DNA of 64,000 nucleotides, taken from the NCBI GenBank assembly GCA_030522415.1, contig CM060112.1, positions 7,885,001 through 7,949,000 of the forward strand, read 5' to 3'. Shown piece after piece: positions 10,030-21,552 of this stretch. Position 1 is the stretch's first letter. Every line of letters starts with the position of its first letter. The notes under the pieces are model-generated. The model was given only the letters and a program-made list of their open reading frames with translations, searched no databases and was not told where the DNA came from. The stretch is from Channallabes apus (Eukaryota > Chordata > Actinopteri > Siluriformes > Clariidae). The position numbers and the translations under genes are program-made.

Positions 10030-12416
10030 ATACCCTAGATAATGTAGCTCCAGTTAAAAGAAAAATTATTAGAGATAAGAAACTCACTCCCTGGGATAAC
10101 GATCACACACGCACTTTAAAACAGACCGCTCGGAAATTATAACGTAAATGGCGTCAAACTAAATTGATAGTATTTCAGAAAAGCTCTTAGTGTAGCTAGA
10201 TCAACGTATCTCTCCACTCTTATAGAAAATAACAAAAATAATCCTAGATTTTTATTTAATACCGTAGCAAAATTAACTAGAAATAAGACCACTGCAGAAA
10301 TCTCCACAACAACATCATGCAATAGTGAGGACTTCATGAACTTTTTTAATAATAAAATTATAAATATCAGGCATAAAATTGACGCTTCAAAACCGGACAA
10401 TGCAATTTATGCAGCTGTTAAACTAACTATGTCAGATCAGAATCTAGAATACTTTACTCCCCTTGAAGAGAATGAACTAATTTCACTCATCTCTTCTGCA
10501 AATTCATCAACCTGTACAGTATATTAGATTATATACCGACACATTTTCTTAAACAGATAGTACCAGTTATAACAGAACCCCTGTTGAGAATAATTAATTC
10601 CTCACTCAGCATTGGGTATGTTCCAAAATCTTTTAAATTAGCAGTCATTAAACCGATTATAGGGCGGCACGGTGGTGTAGTGGTTAGCACTGTCGCCTTG
10701 CACCTCCAGGGTCTGGGTTCGATTCCCCGGCCAGGCTCGATTCCCCTCTCTGTGTGCATGGAGTTTGCATGTTCTCCCCGTGCTTGGTGGGTTTCCTCCG
10801 GGTACTCCGGTTTCCTCCCACAATCCAAAGACTAGGTGTAGGTTAGGTTAATTGACATTCCAAATTGCTCGTAGTGTGTGAATGAGTGTGTGTATGTGAG
10901 TATGCGTATGTGCCCTGCTATGGATTGGCACCCTGTCCAGGGTGTAACCCGCCTTGTGCCCTAAGTTTCCTGGGATAGGCTCCAGGCCCCTGCGACCCTG
11001 TATATAAGGATAAAGCGGTACAGAAAATGAATGAATAAACCGATTATTAAGAAACCTGACCTCGACCCCAGTCAGTTGTCTAATTACAGGCCAATATCAA
11101 ACCTCCCCTTTATCTCTAAGATTCTCGAAAAGATAGTAGTGGAGCAGCTGTGCTCATATCTACATAGAAATAGCATACATGAACTGTATCAGTCAGGATT
11201 TAGGCCTCATCACAGCACAGAAACAGCACTCGTTAAAGTAGTAAATGACCTCCTATTGGCTTCTGATCAGGGTTGTGTAACTATGCTTGTATTACTCGAC
11301 CTCAGTGCAGCGTTTGACACCATTGATCATGCTATTCTTCTTCGCAGATTAGAAAATGTAGTAGGAATTAAGGGTGCAGCCCTCTCCTGGCTTAGATCCT
11401 ATTTGACCGATCGTTATCAGTATGTAGACTTAAATGGTGACTATTCGGCATGCTCTCTAGTGGAGCTTGGTGTTCCACAAGGTTCAGTTTTAGGCCCACT
11501 GCTTTTTTCCCTTTACATGCTTCCTCTGGGCAACATAATCCATGAACATGGTATTATTTTTCATTGTTATGCTGACGACAAACAGTTATATGTCTCATCA
11601 AAATCAGAAGAGAAAATCCAGCTCACTAAAGTTGAGCAATGTGTGCAAGAAATAAGAGATTGGATGCTAATTAACTTCCTACTGCTTAATCCTGATAAAG
11701 ACGGAAGTTTTAGTTATAGGACCGTATTCAGCTAGAAGTAAGATTTTAGATCACACTGTAACTTTAGATGGCCTTTCTGTTCCATCAAGTGCAACAGTAA
11801 AAGACCTCGGTGTGAGTATAGATTCCAGACTTTCATTTGAAGCTCATGTAGATAACATTACCAGGATAGCATTCTTTCACCTCAGAAATATTGCCAAGAT
11901 AAGAAATATACTGTCATTAAACGATGCAGAAAAACTAGTTCATGCTTTTATCACTTCTAGGTTGGACTATTGTAATGCGTTACTGTCTGGTTGTTCAGCT
12001 ACAGTAGATGCATAAATAAGCTCCAGTTAGTCCAGAATGCAGCAGCGAGAGTCCTCACTAGAATCAGAAGATATAAGCACATCACACCTATCTTATCTGC
12101 ACTTCATTGGCTCCCCGTAAAATGTCGCATTGATTTTAAAATGCTACTTTTGACATATAAAGCATTAAATGGTCTCACGCGGCAGTATCTGAGTGAATTG
12201 CTAGTGTCCTACGATCCGCCACGCCTACTTCGATCAAAGGATGCAGGCTGCTTGTCAGTACCGCGTATTATGAAAACTACAGCTGGGGGCAGAGCTTTTT
12301 CTTACAAAGCCCCAAAATTATGGAATAGTCTTCCAATTAATGTTCGGGACTCAGACACAGTTTCAGTGTTTAAGTCTAGGCTAAAACCCTATTTATTTAG
12401 CCAAGCATTTTCATAA
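10030..12416 (+). pseudogene. L2 ORF2 reverse transcriptase, broken
   Basis: The pre-RT linker runs from about 10030, with an in-frame stop near 10138. RT motifs follow: [17 protein letters not shown] (about 11080), the [13 protein letters not shown] box (about 11296), [17 protein letters not shown] (about 11468) and the catalytic YADD box at 11568-11579. The thumb and C-terminal part end in YLFSQAFS and a stop at 12416. Breaks: a 5-bp insertion giving TACAGTA at 10515-10521; the SINE at 10661; an extra G near 11702 in the DKTEV region; and a second 5-bp TACAGTA insertion at 12000-12006. Removing each pentamer restores frame (C-I-L-D-Y; S-A-R-C-I-N-K). The protein would have copied LINE RNA into DNA at the target site. 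Confidence 0.9.
10661..11035 (+). mobile_element. Full-length DANA/mermaid-like SINE inside the L2 RT gene
   Basis: The head begins GGGCGGCACGGTGGTGTAGT with A box GTGTAGTGGTTAGCACTG and B box GGGTTCGATTCC, the signatures of a tRNA-derived RNA polymerase III promoter. The middle has the TTTGCATGTTCTCC and GGGTTTCCTCCGGGTA blocks, and the 3' end is GGATAAAGCGG plus a (GAAT) tail. A perfect 12-bp target duplication TAAACCGATTAT lies at 10649-10660 and 11036-11047. The host frame reads straight through when the SINE and one duplicate are ignored. Confidence 0.95.
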
Positions 12417-12868
12417 ATAAATTAGCCTTAGGTAAAGGAGCAGATCTGGGGGACTCATGGACGTAGAGTATTATGGTGAACTGGTATGTTTAGATGCTGT
12501 CTTCCTCACTCTCATTGATCACTCAGGCTTGTTGACGGTGAGGTGATTGTTTGCTTTACACTTCAGGGAGCCCTCATGTTTGTGTTTCCTTCTGGCTCTC
12601 CCTTTTAGTTATGCTGTCATAGTTAGTCCTGCCGGAGTCCCTGCTTGCACTCTACAGTAAATATACATTCACATTATACATCGTATGACTGTGGCCATAC
12701 CTAATTGCCATCTCTCCTCTTCTTCTCTTCCTCCCCCTCTTTCTCTTCCCTCTTTCCGCCTGTCTCTCCCTTTCACTCTTTCTCTCTCTCTGTCGAGCTA
12801 CACATGTCGTTCCTGAGCTGCCAGTGATCCAGACTCCCTCTGCCCTCCGGACCTGTCTGACCCATCCT

Positions 12869-12970
12869 GGTGCCTGGCTTCTGCTTGGAGATTTCTTCAC
12901 ATGGATGCCCCGTGTGTCTGGTGCCCGGCTTCTGCTTGGAGATTTCGTCACATGGATGCCCTGTGTGTCT
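12869..12970 (+). repeat. 51-bp tandem duplication in L2 3' UTR
   Basis: Two adjacent near-identical units (12869-12919 and 12920-12970) start GGTGCCTGGCTTCTGCTTGG and GGTGCCCGGCTTCTGCTTGG. The copy at 1-1166 has one unit at the matching place. Confidence 0.8.
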
Positions 12971-13890
12971 CTTTGGTATGCGTCTGGTGCCTGGGGATGA
13001 TTCTCTCTAGCTAGACGACGGTTCTGGCCTCGACTGGTGTTGGCAACTGTTTCTCTGGGGACTTGACAGTCCGATAATTCAGGACTGGAATTTCCTACAA
13101 GTCTACCTGAGTCTCCAATAACTATATGGACTCCATATTAACATCAACTAACATCAACTGTTATAGCTGACCTGCCTGCCACCTAACACACAGTATAAAT
13201 GCAGATCATTTCATGCAGATTATTTTTCACCCAAATGAGGATGGGTTCCCTGTTGAGTCTGGTTCCTCTCAAGGTTTCTTCCTATCACCATCTCAGGGAG
13301 TTTTTCCTTGCCACTGTCGCCCGCGGCTTGCTCACCAGGGACAAACTGATAATTTTGATTCATACGCATTCACATTCCATACAAACTTAAATAATTCTTT
13401 TGATCGTGTAAAGCTGCTTTGAGGCAATGTCAATTGCTAAAAGCGCTATACAAATAAAATTGAATTGAATTGAATTATAGTTTGGATCCCCATCCAGAGT
13501 GTACCCCATGTAGTGTCCTGAGTTCCATGGCACAAGTCCAATCTCCAATGCGCAGGATAAGCTATATAAATAATGGATTTATGTCTATGGTTTCTTAACA
13601 GGAAGGTGTCAAAGTATATTATATGATCAGATTTTCCCAGACCACCTTATGTTTGCTAAAATCGGCATTTCTCAATTTCCAACATCACTCCTACGCAGCA
13701 TTAGGGATTGCTAGATAAAGACTGATGGTGGTAATTTCAGCAGGCCTGGGGCATAAAAGGCGTAACATGCAAAGGCAGACAAAGGCAAATCCAAAAATGT
13801 GGCTGACTTTCATTAATGAACATTTAATGAAGCACAAAAGAGGAAGGATAAAACAGACATACACAAATATCTGTTTGGATCACTTTAAGA

Positions 13891-13892
<2 letters not shown>

Positions 13893-13936
<44 letters not shown>

Positions 13937-14023
13937 TGATAACAACAACAACAACAACAATAATAATAATAATAATAATAATAATAATCTTATTCTTTGC
14001 AATTATTATTACCCAATTACCCA

Positions 14024-14054
<31 letters not shown>
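13893..14054. repeat. (TAA)n / (CAA)n / (TTA)n trinucleotide cluster
   Basis: A TAA run to about 13934, a short GATGATAACAAC transition with a CAA run, a second AAT run to about 13988, and an inverted TTA run at about 14027-14054. The AAT and TTA runs could pair as a hairpin. Poly-Asn and poly-Ile frames here are artefacts. Confidence 0.92.
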
Positions 14055-14055
<1 letters not shown>

Positions 14056-14841
14056 ATCTTTAACTATACAGCTCTTACTCTTGTACAAAAGGAGGCTGTG
14101 ACACCAGGACATTTTATTCATGCTGGACTAAAAGCGAAAGGATAAAAAATTCAGCTTTTATTCAGACTGTTTAAGTTTTTATTTCTTTTTTGTTTACCTC
14201 ACCTTGATGTAGCCTTGGTACAAACATCCACAGCATTGATTTAAATAAATTTCAATGTAACCATTAATTTACATTCAGTAGCATTAAAAAAAATAAAAAA
14301 TTAAAACTTTTATACTGTAATGCAGCTTTAGTCCATCATTTCTAAATAGCTAATCAAGACTTTAAAATGATTAGACCATGTAGGTTGATTTAATATCTGA
14401 AGTGTATTATTTTATACAATACGAAAAGATTGCAATAAAAGACAAACTAGCCATGATTCATGGAGAGGTCAAATAAAGAGTTGTGTATATTTTATATAAA
14501 ATGAAATAGAAAGAAAGTTACTGAAAGTTTGGATATTTAAGAGATTTACTGAGTATAAGTGCCCACATGAGCTCATGTTCACTGCAGTCGTGTCATAGAT
14601 GGATTTGAGGACACAATTGCAGGTTGACCGAACATTAATCAAGGTAGACAAAACAAATACGTTAATCAATATTGGTAATGAGAAGCAGGCAGAGGTCAGG
14701 GGATGAACCAACGCCATTAACCAGCAAAAAAAAGAAAAGAAAAAAACTAGAATAGGACCAAGATCAGGAAATCCAGGCAAACCATCATACAGAAAACATT
14801 TATGGACATCCATCCATCCATCCACACAATGTACATATAAT
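14055..14841. other. Unique sequence, nothing recognised
   Basis: Generally A/T-rich, with a short (CATC)n at about 14807-14822 and a TACTGTA at 14313-14319. No coding potential stands out. Confidence 0.45.
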
Positions 14842-15395
14842 GATCAGCCATAACATTAAACAGCTAACTGGTGACAGGATCATGAACACCCAAGGCGGTT
14901 ACCCATGCACTTACATTTACATTTAGGCATTTGGCAGACGCTCTTATCCACTTTTATCTCATTATACATCTGAGCAGTTGAGGGTTAAGGGCCTTGCTCA
15001 AGGGCCCAACAGGGGCAACTTGGTGGTTGTGGGATTTGAACCTGGGAACTTCCGAACCATAGTCCAATGCCTTAACCACTGAGCTACCCCTGGCCCGTGC
15101 CAGTGTTGACCAAAGGCGATCTGTGTGATCCATTGTGAAAAACAATGCAACCCTAATCAAAGAAAAAATCAATGCTTGTCAATGCCTGCCATGCACAGGT
15201 CCAAGCAAAGAGCCCAAGGCCCAGCCTTCAAACTACTCATCTGATCGAGAACCCATGGGATGCACCTGACCAACAAGTCTGATTCATGGAGGCCGCTCTG
15301 TATCCACTGCAAAGATCCTGGTTCCAGCCACCACAGCACACCCCAGAGGCCGTGAAGAACCACAGCCCAGGGGCCAGATCCACGTAGGGGGCAAA
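14842..15395 (+). mobile_element. Decayed Tc1-like element interrupted by a SINE
   Basis: The left end is TGATCAGCCATAACATTAAA, the terminal sequence of a widespread fish Tc1 family. A short piece similar to GACAGGGTCATGGGCGCCCA follows, then a SINE (14909-15092), then a degraded C-terminal transposase region at 15180-15390 (CATGGGATGCACCTGACC, CATGGAGGCCGCT). Most of the gene is lost. Related decayed copies lie at 18664-19198 and 52725-53165. Confidence 0.7.
14909..15092 (-). mobile_element. tRNA-derived SINE (GGGTAGCTCAGTGG head)
   Basis: On the minus strand the head is GGGGTAGCTCAGTGGTTAAG, B-box-like GGTTCAAATCC, then TTGCCCCTGTTGGGC, CCTTGAGCAAGGCCC and the 3' end GGATAAGAGCGTCTGCC. The copy is nearly full length. 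Confidence 0.88.
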
Positions 15396-16077
15396 AGAGA
15401 AACTATATCCTGTGTACAGTATATATATGTCACCCCTATGTACTGTATATCAATTTAATAAATGTTGATATCTTGCATGTATTGGAAACTCATACCTATC
15501 CATAATGTCGATCACATTTCTGTATTTATGTTGCTACAGACTGGAAGATAAACAATGCTGTGCTACAGCAGTGCTTTGCAATGAGTGTGACAAACTAAGA
15601 GCCCTTAAACACTGTGTGTGTAACTGAGTCCAGGTGTGTGATCAGTAATCAGGTCAGTTGGAGTATGTCTACTGGGAGCTGGAGTCCTCAGTGGTCATGC
15701 AAGGAGATAAGGCTGCATTCTGGGAAGTGTATTTGAGCACCAGTTTATTTTAGCACCAGATTCTATTGCGTCCATGACCAGTCAGAGGGTAAAAGCCCCC
15801 TTAGTGCCCCCTTTTTGATAACCGTGACAGCTTTTGTTTTTAAAGAAAAAAAAAAGAAAAACAGATAAAATACTGCAATTTACCACAAATACATTTTGCT
15901 TCATATATTACATATGAAGTCTAAATAAAACAGTGCTACAATTTAAGGTGTTTTTATTAATGCAAAAAATAATAATAATAATTTTAAATACTGTGACAAA
16001 CAATATGATTCAAGATTTGAAATTTTAGACAAAATCTAAAAATATGAATTTATTTATAAAATAATAAATAGCACTTT
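15396..16077. other. A/T-rich sequence; possible repeat piece near 15610-15830
   Basis: The stretch 15610-15830 (GAGTCCAGGTGTGTGATCAG; TGGAGTCCTCAGTGGTCATG) resembles dispersed fish repeats, but I cannot assign a family. TACAGTA and TACTGTA occur at 15415-15421 and 15441-15447. Confidence 0.3.
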
Positions 16078-16190
16078 CCAACTAGCCTAATCTGCATGTC
16101 TTTGGACTGCAGTAAGAAACCAGAGACCCAGAGGAACCCCAACAAGCACGGGGAGAACATGCAAACTCCATGTACACAAGGCAGGAAAAT
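16078..16190 (-). mobile_element. DANA-like SINE fragment (middle part)
   Basis: The block TCTGCATGTCTTTGGACTGC, the degraded GGAGGAAACC-type motif and GGGGAGAACATGCAAACTCC match the central segment of the SINE family on the minus strand. Head and 3' tail are absent. Confidence 0.7.
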
Positions 16191-16479
16191 AAAGAACTGT
16201 TTTTTTTTAAATAAGTACAGGGTTTATTTACTCAAGAAATACTATGTCTATAAAGGTTATTGTTTTATTTGAGGTTTGAGGCGTGGAAACAGTGAAGAAA
16301 GAGAAAGGACAAACCAGAAGGCAGTTTACTCTCGCAATCGACTGGAAAGCAGTCTGCGCTCGACCGCGATCGACTGGTTGGGCACCTGATTTACAGTATA
16401 TCCATGCATATACATATAATCAAACTGTAAAGTTGGCGACTCTGTACATTAAGAATATTTGCAAAAAAAAATGTAGTGG

Positions 16480-16973
16480 GACATAAGATGAGTAGCAGAA
16501 CACATCAAGATGGTTTTTTGTCTGTCCGAATTGTTTGTCTGTTTGTTTGTGCACGCACCATTTAAAAAAAACTGAACAAATTTGAAAGGGGTTTCCACAG
16601 ATGTTTTTGGCCGAGCTTGAGGCAACATACAGGCTTTGTTTCCTCACAATTAGCCCATGGGAAGAGAAGGTATGCTATTTAGAATTTTAAATAGAAAATG
16701 CCCTTATCATAAAACAATTGACCTTGAAAAAATGATTAGTTTATGTAAAAATTCAACAGATGGCGCTATACATCTTTTAATACGCACTTATGAGTGTGCA
16801 ATTGAAATCTACTTAATAAACGCAATCTCACATCTTCATTCCGCGCACTTCGCTGTAACACGTAAAAATGTTGGTCCATTCCAAAATTCACCAGGAGGCG
16901 GTGTACATTTTTTAAATGCACTTATGAGAGTGCAATTAAATTCCACACGAATGTAGCCATGGGTATATCTAGT
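16480..16973 (+). mobile_element. Possible non-autonomous Helitron-like element
   Basis: A run of TGTCTGTCCGAATTGTTTGT with further TCTGTTTG units, then GTGCACGCACC and AACAAATTTGAAAGGGGTTT, resembles the 5' region of animal Helitrons. The right end, CATGGGTATATCTAGT at about 16958-16973, has the CTAG-type terminus. The interior holds two related segments (see the duplication at 16755). No Rep/helicase is encoded and no family consensus could be checked, so the call is tentative. Confidence 0.4.
16755..16945 (+). repeat. Internal direct duplication, ~134 bp apart
   Basis: ATGGCGCTATACAT...CACTTATGAGTGTGCAATTG (from about 16760) recurs in diverged form as AGGCGGTGTACAT...CACTTATGAGAGTGCAATTA (from about 16893). 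Both lie inside the Helitron-like candidate. Confidence 0.65.
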
Positions 16974-17925
<952 letters not shown>

Positions 17926-18048
17926 AAAAAAAGTAAATGCTTATTTTATATATACTATATATAACATGTGTGCTATCTATCTATATATACACAGTACACA
18001 TGGTTTATATAGTATAAATAAAATAAACATTTACTATTTTTTATTTTT
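17926..18048. repeat. Imperfect A/T-rich palindrome (fold-back)
   Basis: The left arm from about 17931 (AAGTAAATGCTTATTTTATA then TATACTATATA and ACATGTGTGC) is the near reverse complement of the right arm ACACATGG, TTTATATAGTATAAATAAAA, TAAACATTTACT to about 18040. The loop is about 30 bases. It could be a short inverted-repeat transposon or a cruciform-prone simple sequence; no flanking target duplication is evident. Confidence 0.65.
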
Positions 18049-18410
18049 TATTTTCTGCTTACATAAAAGTCAGGGTTAACTAGCTAAGAAACACAACAGC
18101 CTGTGATTTCAGCTTTACTTTTAATTAATCCTCATCTGGTTTTGCTATTATTTTAAGAGTATGTTCACAATTCACCAACTAATTCATTACTGTTTTCCTC
18201 CTTTAAGGACCTGATCTATGAATGCCGATGTGCAGCTTTAAAAAAAAAAAAAAAAATTATTTATAACTCTTTTAATAGTGCCTTTTTCTAAATCAAGGTC
18301 ATTTTACAAATTTTAGGAAAAGTCAAGCAAGTTTTTTGAAATTCTTAACATTAAAGCATTACCTTGTTGTGATCATGTTACATGTACTGTAAAGGGGTGG
18401 TATTTACAGT

Positions 18411-18571
18411 ACATTTACATTTACGCATTTGGCAGACGCTCTTATCCAGACCGACTTACATTTTTATCACATTATACATCTGAGCAGTTGAGGGTTAAGG
18501 GCCCAACAGTGGCAACTTGGTGGTTGTGGGGTTTGAACCTGGGATCTTCCGAACCGTAGTCTAATGCCATT
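18411..18571 (-). mobile_element. tRNA-derived SINE, head-truncated
   Basis: On the minus strand it has the B-box-like GGTTCAAACCCC, CAAGTTGCCACTGTTGGGCC and the 3' GGATAAGAGCGTCTGCCAAA end. The first part of the tRNA head is missing. A TACAGTA at 18405-18411 abuts the SINE 3' end. Confidence 0.82.
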
Positions 18572-18663
18572 ATTTATTAGGCATTAAGTGTATATTATGT
18601 ATCATAAGGTGAAGTTTACAGTATGAGGCAAAAATAAATTGGCAAATATAAGATTTGAGTGAA

Positions 18664-19198
18664 CTTTAATAGCTACATGTCTGGGTCAGAACAACTCCAA
18701 AGTGGCTGGTCTGGTGCGATATTCATGGTCTGCAACGGTTAGTACCTACCAATAGTGTTCCAGACCATCAGCGAACCAGTGACAGGGTCATGGGTGGCCA
18801 AGGCTCGTTAATATGAATGGGGAGTGAAGGCTAGGCTGTCTGCTCTGATCTACACCACTTCATGGTAGACGGCCTCTTTCAGCAATAGAATGCAGACTGC
18901 CCCACTGCAGAAGAATTGTTCAAGAGTGGTTTTAAGAACAAAAGTTTACGGTGTTAACATTGCCTTCAAACTCCCAGAGATCTCAGTTTGATCGATCATC
19001 TGTAGGATGTGCTGGACAAACAAGTTCCAAGAATCCATGGAGGCCCCACTTCATAATCTTCACAACGTAAAGTATCGGCTGCTAACATCTGGGTATAAGA
19101 TTCACAGGTTTTGTGGAGTACGCTTGCGCAGTAGTGCTTTGGTAAGGGACAACACTACACAATATTATACAGGTGATTTTAATGTTATGGCTGATCTC
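18664..19198 (+). mobile_element. Decayed Tc1-like element with remains of transposase
   Basis: Recognisable pieces in order are GGGTCAGAACAACTCC (HTH region), AGTACCTACCAATAGTG, GACAGGGTCATGGGTGGCCA, TTCAGCAATAGAATGC (second catalytic region, degraded) and ATCATCTGTAGGATGTGCTG (third region). The end TTTTAATGTTATGGCTGATC is the inverted form of the left terminus seen at 14842. A large internal part (about the first catalytic Asp) is deleted and all frames are broken. Confidence 0.8.
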
Positions 19199-19228
19199 TC
19201 TGTAGGTACAGTGATGGTGGGCCACTCA

Positions 19229-19262
<34 letters not shown>
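19229..19262. repeat. (CA)n microsatellite
   Basis: A short CA tract between the Tc1 remnant and the LTR-like segment. Confidence 0.95.
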
Positions 19263-19265
<3 letters not shown>

Positions 19266-19269
19266 TGCT

Positions 19270-19777
19270 ACACTACGTAGGGTGCCCTAACTGTGGAGTG
19301 TACCTAACAAGGGGGCAGGCCAACGGGACTCACCTGGGCTGGAGAGCAATCTGCAATCTCGCCACTCAGCATCTGTGAGGTCTTTTAAGAGGCCCTCACA
19401 CCACATCCTGGTGAGTAGTGTCTGTCTTCTTTCTCTCCAGATTCGAGTGCTGCTGAGTCCAGTTTGCCTAGGAGAAACCCCCTCTTGTCCGCTCGCATGC
19501 CTGCTCTGCTGTCTCTGCGTATAGCACGCCTTCTGCTCAGCACTGTTGGTCTCACCTGTTCTGTTCGTCTCCAAGGACACCGCGCCTGCTGAGGATCAAC
19601 CCAAACGACCACGACCTTCACCAAGACAGCTGTAAAGACGGTGCCTGCACTACACAAAGATTATTCACAAAGAACTGCATACTTTGCTGCAAAACCAGAG
19701 CTCTGATTAAAGGAATGTTGTTCAGAGTTGACACTTGCCTCCTGTGTCTTCTGCATATGTGCCAGACCCGTTACAGT
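19270..19777 (+). mobile_element. Possible solo LTR-like sequence
   Basis: The order of features fits a fish LTR: a GC-richer U3-like part, TTTTAAGAGGCCCTCACACC as a possible core-promoter region near 19382, GATTAAAGGAATGTTG near 19707 as an AATAAA-like region, and a terminal CTCCTGTGTCTTCTGC...CCCGTTACAG block. I found no matching second LTR, no internal retroviral-type gene and no convincing flanking duplication. Confidence 0.3.
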
Positions 19778-20178
19778 CCACAAACACTGTCCAGACTTTA
19801 TTGTAAACACATTCACATTCATGAAGTTGTCTGATCAGCCAATCATGTAACAGCAACACAATGCATACTGTAATATCTTGCAGATACAGGACTAGAGCTA
19901 TTTTCAAACATTAAAAAAATGTGATCTCTTTGACTTTAACTGTACCATGGATGTTGCTGTTCTCCTGCGAATACCACAACTACAGTCTTGAGAGGTTACA
20001 CAGAATAGTGTGAAATAACAAAAAACCTTGAGTGAGTGACAGTTCTTTGGGGGCAAACACCTTGTTGAAAGTGAAGTCAGAGGAAAACAGTGAGATTTTC
20101 CAGGAAGAATATATGTAGTTCCTCTAATATTCACTCTTAAGAATCGTGATGAGTAGAAATGCCTTTCAGCATGAACAA
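19778..20178. other. Unique sequence, nothing recognised
   Basis: No coding region is recognised. A TACTGTA lies at 19866-19872. Confidence 0.45.
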
Positions 20179-20179
20179 A

Positions 20180-20285
20180 ACATCGAACTTTGAACTGGAT
20201 GAGCTACAACAACAGTACATCACATCAGGTTCCTCCCCGGTCGTCCATAAACAAGAAACTGAAAGTCATCATGGACACAGGATTA
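20180..20285 (+). pseudogene. Tc1-like transposase fragment
   Basis: GAACTGGATGAGCTACAACA, ACATCAGGTTCCTCC and AACAAGAAACTGAAAG match a short central piece of a Tc1-family gene upstream of the first catalytic Asp. Nothing else of this element is obvious nearby. Confidence 0.55.
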
Positions 20286-20519
20286 TTGAACATGAACTTT
20301 TCTTCAATATTTTTATCACACTTATGTACCCACATATTGGACTAACTACACTTAGATGTAGGAAATATTTTTTTTTTCGGCACTGATGTTTTTGCCTGAT
20401 AATGTGGTTAAGCCTGTGCAGTTTGTATAGCGAGTAAAGTGTTGGTGTTTGCCATTTTTCCATCATATCTTATGAGCAAATGGAAATGTTTATAGAACTG
20501 TGTGGTCTGAATTAATGTC

Positions 20520-20660
20520 GGTCAGGTTTAGTTAATGAATTCCAAAAAGAAATTAGATCTTGTGAACGTTTACAGAATGATACCACTTACAAGAGTGATG
20601 TGCACAGATGGATGAAAAAGTTTAAAGAAGGCGAAACGAGCATGGAAGTGCATTAAACAC
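20520..20660 (+). pseudogene. Possible mariner-type HTH fragment
   Basis: A short frame reads KEIRSCERLQNDTTYKSDV then HRWMKKFKEGETSME. This resembles the N-terminal helix-turn-helix domain of mariner/SETMAR-type transposases, which end in a 'W..KFKEG...' motif. There is no catalytic domain. The similarity is from memory and short. Confidence 0.35.
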
Positions 20661-21265
20661 TGCGTTAAACTGCAACAAAGGTGTTTTTCAGAGAGGATTT
20701 AGGAGTTGGGTTCAATGATCGCGCAAATGCATTGCTTTTCTCAGTACTACAGTATTCAACAGAGACTGTATTGAATAGTACCTTTATATACAGTAGGGGA
20801 ATAATGACGTGGGTCTCACGAGAGGCAGAACCGTGCATAAACACTCTGCACTATTCAGAATGTGCAGATCCGCAGGCTGCTACCCCACGGAGTTCAGAGG
20901 CAGAGGCGCGGCCACTTAGACACGCGGTTGCCAGGCAATGCCACTGCAAGGCAATCAGCCTGAACACGCCTCACCTGGCAGCGTGTCTATTTACGGTTCC
21001 TGATACCTCCGCACTTCGTGTGATCATTTAGGTAGCAGCGGTAAGGTATCAGGGCCAAAGAAAAAGAAAGAAATGAATAAAGAAAGAAAGAAAAAGAAAG
21101 CAAGTCAGACAGAAAGACGAGTGCTTAAGAGAGGTAGAGAGGCAAATACCCAACCTCTGTCTCCCTAAAACGCCAGCGTAAGAGAGAGAAAGAGGGAAAG
21201 ACACACCTCAGCTCTTAGTTTAAGTGCAAATTAAGAAGCTCTCTCTCTCTCTCTCCTATACAGTA
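20661..21265. other. GC-richer segment with hairpin and purine tract
   Basis: No gene is recognised. CCTGATACCT at 20999-21008 pairs with AGGTATCAGG at 21044-21053, with CCGC/GCGG extending the stem. A purine-rich GAAA-type tract runs at about 21054-21115, and a (CT)n lies at about 21239-21255. TAC(A/T)GTA motifs are at 20748-20754, 20789-20795 and 21259-21265. Confidence 0.45.
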
Positions 21266-21511
21266 AATCCTCAGTAAGGGTGTAGGCCTCGAAAGGATAT
21301 AGTTTTAGTTTGCAGAGCTCCATCCGTTCTCACGTAGATGGCGGAGCTCTGTTTAATATTTTGTTTTCTTTTTTAAGTTTCTAATTGATAATCCTACGCC
21401 ATCTCTAAACAGAAAGGTCTTTCCAGGCGTGTCACAAGCACTTTCACACACTCCTATTTCATTGACCTCCTCTAAAACCCTGCGTTAGGGCTATTAAATA
21501 TTATAAAATCA

Positions 21512-21552
21512 CTTGTTATGGTGCGGTATGGAGACCCGCACCACGTAACAAG
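21512..21552. repeat. Strong hairpin
   Basis: CTTGTTATGGTGCGG (21512-21526) pairs with CCGCACCACGTAACAAG (21536-21552). The stem is 15 base pairs with a 2-base bulge, and the loop is about 9 bases. Confidence 0.75.

Larger units (their letters stand above)
10020..13474 (+). mobile_element. L2-type LINE, 5'-truncated, carrying a SINE insertion
   Basis: It contains the linker and reverse-transcriptase part of ORF2, a long 3' UTR with a (TC)n tract, and a terminal AATTG-repeat tail at about 13447-13474. The endonuclease part of ORF2 and the 5' UTR are absent. A SINE (10661-11035) splits the gene. The 3' UTR matches the copy at 1-1166 along its length. L2 elements move by target-primed reverse transcription; this copy cannot do so by itself. 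Confidence 0.92.

Noticed and set aside
10661..11035. Genuine tRNA gene
   Set aside because: A and B boxes are present, but within a SINE body with tail and target duplication; no cloverleaf-compatible mature tRNA was seen.
16262..16400. CGATCGACTGGTTGGGCACC block as an hAT end
   Set aside because: It resembles dispersed hAT-type repeats, but no second end or duplication could be found, so it was not annotated as an element.
19287..19657. Overlapping ~90-codon minus frames
   Set aside because: They lie in the GC-richer LTR-like segment, in two frames at once, with no recognised domain.
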